NCBI GenBank assembly: GCA_945928865.1
Contig: CAMENZ010000007.1
Location: 1 to 64,000, forward strand
DNA length: 64,000 bases
DNA from: an uncultured Clostridia bacterium
Lineage (GTDB): Bacteria; Bacillota; Clostridia; Peptostreptococcales; Anaerovoracaceae
Direction of reading: 5' to 3'
A program made the translations under genes and the position numbers. The notes beneath the pieces are model-generated. The model was not told the DNA's origin, made no database searches, and was given only the letters and a program-made list of their open reading frames with translations. Shown here in pieces: positions 43,036 through 51,500 of the stretch (position 1 is the first letter of the stretch; every line of letters starts with the position of its first letter).

Positions 43036-45759
43036 ATGGAAAAGAATTTAGCTAAGACCTATAATCCTAAAGATTTCGAAGATCGTATATATGAAATGTG
43101 GGAAGAAAAGGGTACATTTAGAGCAGAAGTAGATGAAAAAAAGGAGCCTTTCACAATCATAATGCCACCACCTAATATTACAGGACAACTTCACATGGGT
43201 CATGCTCTTGACCAGACTTTACAAGATGTACTCACCAGATGGAAGAGAATGGAAGGCTATAGTGCTTTATGGTTACCGGGTTCTGACCATGCTAGTATAG
43301 CCACTGAGGTAAAGGTTGTAGATAAAATAAGAGCTGAAGAAGGCTTAGAAAAGGAAGATTTAGGAAGAGAAGAATTTTTAAGAAGAGCTTGGGAATGGAA
43401 AGAAGAATATGGTGGAAGAATCACTAGACAATGTAGAAAATTAGGTGATTCCTGTGACTGGTCCAGAGAAAGATTTACTATGGATGAGGGGTGCAATAAC
43501 GCCGTTAAAACAGCTTTTATCAGATTATATGAAAAAGGATTGATATATAAGGGCAATAGGTTGGTAAACTGGTGTCCTTCCTGTCAAACTACTTTATCAG
43601 ATGCGGAAGTAGATCATGAAGATAAGAGTGGTAAGTATTGGTATTTCAGATATCCTGCGGCAGATAATTCTTTTGATGGAATAGTAGTGGCTACTTCCAG
43701 ACCTGAAACTATGTTTGCAGATCAGGCCATAGCGGTTCATCCTGAAGATGAGAGATATAAAGCTATTATAGGAAAGAAAGTTTTAATTCCTATGATAAAC
43801 AAGGAAATCCCTATTATTGCTGATAATTATCCAGATCCGGATAAAGGCACAGGTGCAGTTAAAATTACACCGGCTCATGACCCTAATGATTTTGAAGTAG
43901 GTCTTAGAGCTAATTTAGAATGTCCAAGCTGCATAAATAAAGACGCTACGATGAATGAAATGGCTGGCAAGTATCAGGGTCAGGATAGATATGAATGTAG
44001 GAAAAATTGGGTAAAAGATTTAGAAGATGCAGGCTATTTAGTTAAAACAGAGGAAAAAATAATTCCTATGGGACAGTGTTACAGATGTAATACGGTTATT
44101 GAGGATATGATAAGTGATCAGTGGTTTGTAGCTATGGAAGAGTTAGCTAAACCTGCTATAGAAGCAGCAAAATCCGGAGATCTTAAACATGTTCCGGAAA
44201 GATTTGAAAAGACATATCTTCACTGGTTAGAAGGTATTAGAGACTGGTGTATTTCCAGACAGCTTTGGTGGGGACATAGAATTCCCGCATATTATTGTGA
44301 CGACTGTGGAGAAATGATAGTTTCTCAGGAAGATGTTAAGACTTGTCCTAAGTGTAAGGGTAATAAAATCCGCCAAGATGAAGATGTTCTAGATACTTGG
44401 TTCAGTTCAGCTCTTTGGCCTTTCTCAACTTTAGGCTGGCCGGAAAAAACTCCGGATTTAGATTATTTTTATCCTACTAATGTTTTAGTAACAGGATATG
44501 ATATTATTTTCTTCTGGGTAGTTAGAATGGTATTTTCCGGTTTGGAATATATGGGGGAAATTCCTTTCAAAGATGTGTATATTCATGGTTTAGTTAGAGA
44601 TGCAGAAGGAAGAAAAATGTCTAAATCTTTGGGAAATGGTATAGACCCTCTTGAAATTATAGATACTTATGGTGCAGATGCTTTAAGATTTATGCTTTCT
44701 ACAGGTATTACACCTGGAAATGATATGAGATTTAAGGAAGATAGATTAGAAAGTTGTAGAAACTTTGCTAATAAGCTTTGGAATGCTTCCCGTTTCGTTA
44801 TTATGAATTTGCAAGATGAAGATGGTGATTTTAAAGAAATGGCGAAGTGCTGTCCTGATTGCTGCATGAGTGCTTGTGCGGAAACTACTAATTTCACAAA
44901 TATTGCTCTTAAGGATGAAGATAAGTGGATTATCAATAAGGTAAATGATGTAATAGAATATGTAAATAATGCTATGGAAAGATATGATTTAGCCTTAGCA
45001 GGACAGAAAATTTATGACCTTATTTGGAATGAATATTGTGATTGGTATATTGAAATAGTTAAGCCTAGACTTTGGAGTGATGATGAAGAGGACAAGAAGG
45101 TTGTAAGATTCACCTTGACTATGTGCCTTAAAAATATGCTCAAGCTTCTTCATCCGTTTATGCCGTTCATAACAGAAGAAATTTGGAGCTTCTTACCTCA
45201 TGGAGAAGATGAAAAAACTTTCTTAATTAGTGCAGCTTGGCCTAAGACAAGTTTGAATTACATTTATCCAAAGTCAGTTACTGTCATAGAAGCTGCTATG
45301 GAAGGAATTAAGGCTATAAGAAATATTAGAGCAGAGAAAAATGTTGTACCATCCAAGAAATTAAGACTTAGTATTTTAGCAGATGAGTCTAAGGAAGAAA
45401 TATTGAAAGCGGGAGAAAATTATCTTAGAAATATTGGGAATCTTAGTGAGGTATGCTTTATTACTTCAAAATCCCAAGTGTCTGAGGATGCGGTTTCAGC
45501 TGTAATTGATGGAGCTGAATTATACATTCCGTTAGATGATTTAGTAGATTTTAAAGAAGAACTCGAAAGACTTAACAAAGAACAGAAGCGTTTAGAAGGT
45601 GAAGTTAAGCGTGTAAATGGAAAGCTTTCCAATGAAGGTTTCGTAGCTAAGGCTCCTGAAAAAGTCATAAATGAAGAAAAGGCTAAAAAAGAAATGTATG
45701 AAGATATGTTAGCTAAGGTAATTTCACAGATAGAAAGTATATCAAAAAAGGTAAAATAA
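43036..45759 (+). CDS. valS: Valyl-tRNA synthetase
   Basis: A 907-residue class I synthetase. It has the HIGH motif in PPNITGQLHMGHALD, the editing domain with TSRPETMFADQAIAVHP, the KMSKS motif in GRKMSKSLGNGID, the anticodon-binding helical domain and a C-terminal coiled-coil tail (residues about 840-905) typical of ValRS. Four Cys-rich pairs suggest bound zinc. Controlled by the T-box upstream. Its stop overlaps the folC start (TAATG). Confidence 0.97.
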   Translation: MEKNLAKTYNPKDFEDRIYEMWEEKGTFRAEVDEKKEPFTIIMPPPNITGQLHMGHALDQTLQDVLTRWKRMEGYSALWLPGSDHASIATEVKVVDKIRAEEGLEKEDLGREEFLRRAWEWKEEYGGRITRQCRKLGDSCDWSRERFTMDEGCNNAVKTAFIRLYEKGLIYKGNRLVNWCPSCQTTLSDAEVDHEDKSGKYWYFRYPAADNSFDGIVVATSRPETMFADQAIAVHPEDERYKAIIGKKVLIPMINKEIPIIADNYPDPDKGTGAVKITPAHDPNDFEVGLRANLECPSCINKDATMNEMAGKYQGQDRYECRKNWVKDLEDAGYLVKTEEKIIPMGQCYRCNTVIEDMISDQWFVAMEELAKPAIEAAKSGDLKHVPERFEKTYLHWLEGIRDWCISRQLWWGHRIPAYYCDDCGEMIVSQEDVKTCPKCKGNKIRQDEDVLDTWFSSALWPFSTLGWPEKTPDLDYFYPTNVLVTGYDIIFFWVVRMVFSGLEYMGEIPFKDVYIHGLVRDAEGRKMSKSLGNGIDPLEIIDTYGADALRFMLSTGITPGNDMRFKEDRLESCRNFANKLWNASRFVIMNLQDEDGDFKEMAKCCPDCCMSACAETTNFTNIALKDEDKWIINKVNDVIEYVNNAMERYDLALAGQKIYDLIWNEYCDWYIEIVKPRLWSDDEEDKKVVRFTLTMCLKNMLKLLHPFMPFITEEIWSFLPHGEDEKTFLISAAWPKTSLNYIYPKSVTVIEAAMEGIKAIRNIRAEKNVVPSKKLRLSILADESKEEILKAGENYLRNIGNLSEVCFITSKSQVSEDAVSAVIDGAELYIPLDDLVDFKEELERLNKEQKRLEGEVKRVNGKLSNEGFVAKAPEKVINEEKAKKEMYEDMLAKVISQIESISKKVK

Positions 45760-47063
45760 TGAGTGGTAACACAGCAATCGATAAAATTCAAGAATTTGAA
45801 AAATTTGGTAGTATTTTAGGACTTGAAAGAATGACTAGACTTATGGAACTTTTAGGTAATCCTGAAAAGGATTTAAAGGTTATTCATGTAGCAGGTACTA
45901 ACGGCAAGGGTTCAATTTGTAGATATATTTACAGTGCTTTACAGGAGGAAGGGTATAAGTGTGGACTTTATACCTCTCCTTTCTTAGAAGTGTTTAATGA
46001 GAGAATAGAATTCAATAGGGAATATATTTCAGATGATGACTTGGAGATTTGTACTAATAAAGTGCTAGACAAGGTAAGGCTTATGACGGATGCCGGAGAG
46101 CAATCTCCTACAGAGTTTGAAGTTATAACAGCTGTTGCATTTCTATATTTTAAGGAAAAAGAAGCAGACCTGGTGGTGCTGGAAGTTGGATTAGGTGGAA
46201 CAGGAGATTCAACTAATATTATGGATAAGCCTTTAGTTAGTGTTATTGGCTCTATTTCCTATGACCATACAGATAGGTTAGGTAATACTATTACTGAAAT
46301 TGCAGGAGAAAAAGCAGGAATTATAAAATCCGGTTGTCCTGTAATTACTTCTGCTGTTGATGCTAATGCACTTAAGGTGATTAGGGCAAAAGCAGATCAA
46401 CTTAGTTGTGAATATATTGAAACGAAAGATATTCAATTTCATGTAAATGAGTCAAGCCTTAAGGGGTATGATTTTAATGTTACGATAGGTCAAGAAGTCT
46501 TTAATAATGTTGAAATAGGTATGTTAGGTGAGCATCAGATACAAAATGCAATTTGCGCTTTAACTGTACTTAAGAATCTTAGGGATAGAGAAAAAATAAA
46601 TCTTAAAAATGAATCCTTATATCAGGGTTTAAAGAAAGCTAAACAAATAGGTAGATTTGAAATCATAAGTGAAGCAGGAAAGACGCCCTTAATTATCTTA
46701 GATGGTGCTCATAATCCGGATGGTGCTTTAGCCTTAAGAAAAGCAACAGAAGTATTTTTGAAAGATAAAAAGATTTTAATGGTTACAGGTATGCTGGAGG
46801 ATAAGGATACCAAAAGCATTTTAGAAGAGTTTACTAAAATTACAGATGATTTTATAGCTACGGAGCCTGATAATCCCAGAAAAATGGATTTTGAAAAGCT
46901 TAAGGCAAAGATAGAGGGTATAGGGGGCAATGTGTTGTTGGCGGCAGACATAGAAGCTGCTATAAAGAAGGCGTCAGAGGCGGCGGATTTTGATGTTGTT
47001 TTATATGCAGGCTCATTATATCTTATTGGAAGTGTAAGGAAAATTATTAATGGCAATAGGTAG
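45759..47063 (+). CDS. folC: Folylpolyglutamate synthase / dihydrofolate synthase
   Basis: A 434-residue Mur-ligase-fold enzyme with P-loop VIHVAGTNGKGSICRYI, the folate region GLYTSPFLEVFNERIE, LVVLEVGLGGTGDSTN, and the C-terminal domain with LDGAHNPDGA. It adds glutamate to folates and may also make dihydrofolate. It follows valS with a one-base overlap, an order common in Bacillota. Confidence 0.95.
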   Translation: MSGNTAIDKIQEFEKFGSILGLERMTRLMELLGNPEKDLKVIHVAGTNGKGSICRYIYSALQEEGYKCGLYTSPFLEVFNERIEFNREYISDDDLEICTNKVLDKVRLMTDAGEQSPTEFEVITAVAFLYFKEKEADLVVLEVGLGGTGDSTNIMDKPLVSVIGSISYDHTDRLGNTITEIAGEKAGIIKSGCPVITSAVDANALKVIRAKADQLSCEYIETKDIQFHVNESSLKGYDFNVTIGQEVFNNVEIGMLGEHQIQNAICALTVLKNLRDREKINLKNESLYQGLKKAKQIGRFEIISEAGKTPLIILDGAHNPDGALALRKATEVFLKDKKILMVTGMLEDKDTKSILEEFTKITDDFIATEPDNPRKMDFEKLKAKIEGIGGNVLLAADIEAAIKKASEAADFDVVLYAGSLYLIGSVRKIINGNR

Positions 47064-47078
47064 TGGTGGAGGTATATT

Positions 47079-48335
47079 ATGGATTATAATAAACTTTTAC
47101 AAATGATTTTAGATATTGCAGAGGAAATGTTAGTGTCGGGGGCTGAGGTAAGCAGGGTTACAGATTCTATACTTAGAATTGCCAGAGCTTATGGATGTAT
47201 CGATGATAGAACTAATGCCTTTGTAATTACAGCTAATATTCAAGTTACTATTGAGACACCGGAAGGGCAGATTATAACTCAGATAAGAAGGGTTATAAGA
47301 AATGAAACTAATTATGATAGGTTAGATAAACTTAACGATCTTTCCAGGTATATATGTAGCAATACTCCTAATTTAGAAGAAATTAGAGAAAGATTTATGA
47401 AAATTATGAAGCGTAAGCGTCATAGGAAGTGGATAGATCTTTTGGGAGCTGCTATGGTAGCCGGTGGATTTGCTGTATTTTTCGGTGGAAATGTAGTAGA
47501 TGGTCTTTTAGCAGGGATTTTAGGAATGGCTATAGCTAGGACTATAGAATTTTTAGGAAAGTATGACGAAAATCCTTTAGCTAGAATTTTTACAACATCC
47601 ATGGGGGCAGGGCTTTTAGCTATTTTGTTAGTATATGTCACCTTAGGTATTTTTCAGTATTCAGCACATATGGATAAAATAATTATTGGTGGGATTATGC
47701 TTATGATTCCGGGCATTGCCTTAACTAATGCTTTGAGGGACATGCTTATAGGAGAATTGGTTACAGGGCTTCTAAGATTATGTCATTCTCTTTTGATTGC
47801 TATTTCCATAGCTTGTGGTTTTGCTTTAGCTCTTATGCTTTTAGGTGATGCCTTTGCTTTGAGGCAGTCAACTGCTAATTTCAACGGTAATTCGGTTCTC
47901 ATTCAGTTATTAGGAACTTTCATAGGTTCATTAGGTTTTGCAGTATTTTTTAATATAAAGGGTAATAAAATTATATATTCCGCCTTAGGCTCTGCCGGTA
48001 CTTGGGCTATGTATTTAGCGATTTTTAAAGTGGTGGAAGAAATCTTTACAGCAAACTTGATTGCTGCTTTGTTTGTAGGCATATTTGGAGAAGTGATGGC
48101 TAGGCTTACCAGAACTCCATCAACTGTATATATTACCTCTGCTGCTGTACCGTTAATTCCGGGAGGAGCTTTATATTATGCAATGGCAGGGATTTTAATG
48201 GGAAATGAAAGTCAATTTAGAGATAGTGGTACGGCTTGCCTTATAACAGCTTTAGCTATTGCCTTAGGTTTTATAGTTATAGCCGTATTGAATAAGTATT
48301 ATTTCCTCATAAAAAATAAAAAACTTTCAGAATAA
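47079..48335 (+). CDS. ThrE-type threonine/serine exporter family protein
   Basis: A 418-residue membrane protein that fuses the two halves found separately as YjjP and YjjB. The soluble ThrE N-terminal part (about 1-110) has EMLVSGAEVSRVTDSILRIA. Ten or so membrane helices follow, including PSTVYITSAAVPLIPGGALYYAMAG-type segments near 345-370. It probably exports small amino acids or dicarboxylates. The SD GGTGGAGG lies before ATG. Last gene of the valS operon. Confidence 0.88.
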   Translation: MDYNKLLQMILDIAEEMLVSGAEVSRVTDSILRIARAYGCIDDRTNAFVITANIQVTIETPEGQIITQIRRVIRNETNYDRLDKLNDLSRYICSNTPNLEEIRERFMKIMKRKRHRKWIDLLGAAMVAGGFAVFFGGNVVDGLLAGILGMAIARTIEFLGKYDENPLARIFTTSMGAGLLAILLVYVTLGIFQYSAHMDKIIIGGIMLMIPGIALTNALRDMLIGELVTGLLRLCHSLLIAISIACGFALALMLLGDAFALRQSTANFNGNSVLIQLLGTFIGSLGFAVFFNIKGNKIIYSALGSAGTWAMYLAIFKVVEEIFTANLIAALFVGIFGEVMARLTRTPSTVYITSAAVPLIPGGALYYAMAGILMGNESQFRDSGTACLITALAIALGFIVIAVLNKYYFLIKNKKLSE

Positions 48336-48391
48336 TATTGCAGATTTTGATTTTGCATATTAAAATATAGAAAAAATAGGAGGTACTGATT

Positions 48392-49639
48392 ATGTTTGAC
48401 ATGAAAGGTAATGATAACAACACATATAATGTGGACAATTTTAATTTTATCAAGAAAACTTCTCCAATTGTAGGTGGTTTTATTGAAGACGAGTACAACC
48501 GCCAGAAAAACAATATTGAGTTAATAGCTTCAGAGAATTATTGTTCAGAGGCTGTTTTAGCCGCTTGTGGTTCTTGTTTATCCTGGAAGTATGCTGAAGG
48601 TTATCCTTATGTAAGAACTACCGGAAATACGGGAAGATATTATGGCGGAACAGAGTTTGTGGATAAGTTGGAAGAATATTGCTGTGATGTTTGGAAAAAA
48701 GTTTTTAATACTGATTATCATGTTAATGTACAGCCTCATAGTGGATCTCAGGCTAATTTTTCTGCTTATAAGACAATTTTGAATCCGGGAGATACAATTT
48801 TAGCTTTAAACTTAGATAATGGTGGACATCTAACTCATGGATCTTCTGTATCCTTTAGCGGAAAACTTTATAATGTTGTCTTTTATGATGTAGATGATAA
48901 AGGCTATATCGATATGGAAGATGTTAGAAAGAAAGCATTAGAATACAAACCACAGCTTATTTTAACAGGAGCTTCCGCATATTCCAGAATTATAGATTTT
49001 ACAAAATTTGCAGAGATAGCTAAAGAAGTAGGTGCATATTTTATGGTGGATATGGCACATATTGCAGGATTAGTGGCGGCAGGTGTACATCCGTCACCAT
49101 TTGGCTTGGCAGATGTTATTACTACTACAACTCATAAAACATTAAGAGGACCTAGAGGCGGACTTATTTTTGTAAGACCGGAGTTGGCTAAAAAGGCTGA
49201 TAGTGCAGTATTCCCTTATGCACAGGGAGGACCTTTAGAGCATATTATTGCCGGTAAGGCAGTTTGTGCAGAAGAAGCTTTATCAGAAGACTATAAAGTA
49301 TATGCTAAAAAAGTAGTTGATAACTGTAAGGCTATGGCTGATGAGTTTATTAAACTAGGTCATAAATTAGTAACCGGCGGTACAGATAATCATTTGATTT
49401 TATTAGATTTATCTGATGAAAAATTTAGTGGAAGAGTATTACAGGAAAGATGTGATGAAAATCAAATCACATTAAATAAAAACTGCGTTCCTAATGAAAA
49501 GAGAACACCTAAGGAAACATCAGGAGTTCGTATAGGAACAGCACCTATGACTACTAGAGGGTATCAGGAAGATGACTTTAGAGAAGTCGCAAGAAAAATT
49601 GATAGTATTATTCTTAAATTGAGGGAAGAATATAAGTAA
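48392..49639 (+). CDS. glyA: Serine hydroxymethyltransferase
   Basis: A 415-residue PLP enzyme that interconverts serine and glycine while charging tetrahydrofolate. Visible: IELIASENYCSEAV, the GRYYGGTEFVD loop, HSGSQAN, VDMAHIAGLVAAG and the PLP lysine in TTTTHKTLRGPRGG. Compared with typical enzymes the N-terminus is slightly extended. SD GGAGG. It neighbours folC and thrE, both tied to one-carbon and amino acid metabolism. A terminator follows. Confidence 0.97.
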   Translation: MFDMKGNDNNTYNVDNFNFIKKTSPIVGGFIEDEYNRQKNNIELIASENYCSEAVLAACGSCLSWKYAEGYPYVRTTGNTGRYYGGTEFVDKLEEYCCDVWKKVFNTDYHVNVQPHSGSQANFSAYKTILNPGDTILALNLDNGGHLTHGSSVSFSGKLYNVVFYDVDDKGYIDMEDVRKKALEYKPQLILTGASAYSRIIDFTKFAEIAKEVGAYFMVDMAHIAGLVAAGVHPSPFGLADVITTTTHKTLRGPRGGLIFVRPELAKKADSAVFPYAQGGPLEHIIAGKAVCAEEALSEDYKVYAKKVVDNCKAMADEFIKLGHKLVTGGTDNHLILLDLSDEKFSGRVLQERCDENQITLNKNCVPNEKRTPKETSGVRIGTAPMTTRGYQEDDFREVARKIDSIILKLREEYK

Positions 49640-49660
49640 AATACAAATAAAAAATACTTT

Positions 49661-49688
49661 GGGGCATTAAAAAATGCCCCTATTTTAT
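49661..49688 (+). terminator. Terminator after glyA
   Basis: GGGGCATT and AATGCCCC form the stem around four A residues, followed by TATTTTATT. It overlaps the -35 region of the plsX promoter. Confidence 0.88.
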
Positions 49689-49716
49689 TGGCTTTTTGTG
49701 GATTTTGTTGTATAAT
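49688..49716 (+). promoter_or_regulatory. Promoter of the plsX operon
   Basis: TTGGCT at 49688-49693 and a perfect TATAAT at 49711-49716 with a 17-bp spacer, directly after the glyA terminator. Confidence 0.72.
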
Positions 49717-49757
49717 TTATCTTGTATGACTATGCTCCATAACTAAAGAAAGGAGAA

Positions 49758-49788
49758 AGCTTGCTTAGATAGTTTTATCTAAGTAGCT
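49758..49788 (+). promoter_or_regulatory. Hairpin in the plsX leader
   Basis: CTTAGATA (49764-49771) and TATCTAAG (49776-49783) form a perfect stem, extended by AGCT/AGCT. The hairpin lies between a consensus SD (AAAGGAG, about 49,749-49,755) and the plsX ATG at 49799, which has only a weak GAAAGAG nearby. It could bring the strong SD close to the ATG when folded, or its DNA could be a FapR-like operator. Confidence 0.4.
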
Positions 49789-49798
49789 GAAAGAGAAT

Positions 49799-50815
49799 AT
49801 GAGAATAATCCTAGATGGAATGGGTGGGGACAATGCTCCTCATGAAGTAGTGGAAGGGGCTGTTTTAGCCTTAAAAGAAATTCAGGACGAAATTGTAATA
49901 GTAGGACCTGAAAAGAAGATATATAAAGAATTAAAAAAATATACTTATGATAAAAATAGAATGTTTGTAGTAGATGCTACAGATGTTATTACTAACGATG
50001 ATGCCCCTGTTAGGGCAGTTCGCTCTAAAAAAGATTCCACCATTGTTAAAGGGATAAATATGGTTAAAGAAGGACAGGGAGATATATTTATTTCTGCAGG
50101 AAGTACAGGCGCTTTATTGGCAGGTGGTTTGTTTATTTTAGGAAGAATTCAGGGAATAGATAGACCAGCTTTAGCATCCGTATATCCTATACTGGGAAAT
50201 AAGGCATCACTTTTAGTAGATGCAGGGGCTAATGCTGAATGTAAACCTAATAATTTATTGGAATTTGGAATTATGGGCAGCATATATATGGAAAAAGTTA
50301 TCAAGAGAGAAAATCCGAAAGTTGGATTAGTTAATATAGGTGTGGAAACTAAAAAGGGAAATACTCTTACTAAGGCTGCACATGAACTTTTAAGCCAGAG
50401 CCATGTAAATTTTATCGGCAATGTGGAAGCAAGAGAGTTACCTAAGGGGGCTTGTGATGTTATAGTTACTGATGGTTTTACCGGTAATGTGATTTTAAAG
50501 TTGACTGAAGGATTAGCTTGGAATATTTTGAAAGTCATAAAGAAAAAATTTACAGATGGAATTAAAGCTAAATTAGGGTCGGTCTTACTATTAGATAAAA
50601 TTAAACAGTTAAAGACTGAATTTGATTATTCAGAATATGGTGGAGCTCCTATTTTAGGAGTAAAGGGTCCAATAGTGAAGATGCATGGTTCTTCCAATGC
50701 TAATGCAGTTAAGAACACTATTTTAAAAGGGATACCCTATGTATCAGAAAGTGTAGTAGAAATTATTCAAAATTCCGTTTTGGAAATTGAGGAGATTACT
50801 TTAAGTGAACAATAA
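49799..50815 (+). CDS. plsX: Phosphate acyltransferase PlsX
   Basis: A 338-residue enzyme that makes acyl-phosphate from acyl-ACP for phospholipid synthesis, with the typical IILDGMGGDNAP start, SAGSTGALLAGGLF, LVDAGAN and VTDGFTGNVILK. PlsY, the next enzyme in the pathway, is encoded at 57,331. The usual rpmF and fapR before it, and acpP after it, are absent. It overlaps rnc by 11 bp. Confidence 0.96.
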   Translation: MRIILDGMGGDNAPHEVVEGAVLALKEIQDEIVIVGPEKKIYKELKKYTYDKNRMFVVDATDVITNDDAPVRAVRSKKDSTIVKGINMVKEGQGDIFISAGSTGALLAGGLFILGRIQGIDRPALASVYPILGNKASLLVDAGANAECKPNNLLEFGIMGSIYMEKVIKRENPKVGLVNIGVETKKGNTLTKAAHELLSQSHVNFIGNVEARELPKGACDVIVTDGFTGNVILKLTEGLAWNILKVIKKKFTDGIKAKLGSVLLLDKIKQLKTEFDYSEYGGAPILGVKGPIVKMHGSSNANAVKNTILKGIPYVSESVVEIIQNSVLEIEEITLSEQ

Positions 50816-51500
50816 AACGTTAGAAAAAAATATAGGATATGCATTTAAGAATAAGGAACTTTTAAATACTGCCCTAACTCATAGTTCGTATAATATGGAT
50901 AGAGGTAATAAACACTGTGATAATGAAAGGCTTGAATTTTTAGGTGATGCCTTTTTAGATAGTATTATTAGTGTAGAGCTTTATCATAGAATGCCGAAGG
51001 TTTCAGAGGGAAAACTTACTAAAACCAGAGCTGTTTTAGTATGCGAAAAATCTTTAGCCAACATAGCTAAGGTATTGGAACTAGGCAAATATATGAATAT
51101 GGGATATGGTGAAGAAATAGCCGGAGGCAGAAGTAAAGATTCTATTTTAGCCGATGCAGTTGAAGCTTTAATAGGCGCTGTATTTATGGATGGAGGCTAT
51201 GAGGCTACTAAAAAGGTTATTTTAAAAGCCTTTGATAGTGTCATACAGATTGCTATAGATGGTAAAATGTATGTAGATTATAAGTCAGAATTACAAGAGT
51301 TTCTTCAGTGTAAAGGCAAGGTAGTAAATATAAATTATACTACTGATAAAGAAGAAGGCCCTGCTCATGATAAAACTTTTCATGTTCATGTAGATTGTGA
51401 TGGAAAGATATATGGCAAGGGTATAGGAAAGAGTAAGAAGGAAGCTGAAAAAAACGCAGCTAAAAATGCTTTAAACATTTTTAGAAAAGGAGAGGCGTAG
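50805..51500 (+). CDS. rnc: Ribonuclease III
   Basis: A 231-residue endonuclease for double-stranded RNA. The catalytic signature is NERLEFLGDAFLDSIIS at about 40-56, the second acidic site is DAVEALIGAVFMDGG, and a double-stranded RNA-binding domain lies at about 158-228. The GTG start at 50805 is set by GAGGAG ten bases upstream, inside plsX. It abuts smc with no gap. Confidence 0.96.
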   Translation: MNNKTLEKNIGYAFKNKELLNTALTHSSYNMDRGNKHCDNERLEFLGDAFLDSIISVELYHRMPKVSEGKLTKTRAVLVCEKSLANIAKVLELGKYMNMGYGEEIAGGRSKDSILADAVEALIGAVFMDGGYEATKKVILKAFDSVIQIAIDGKMYVDYKSELQEFLQCKGKVVNINYTTDKEEGPAHDKTFHVHVDCDGKIYGKGIGKSKKEAEKNAAKNALNIFRKGEA

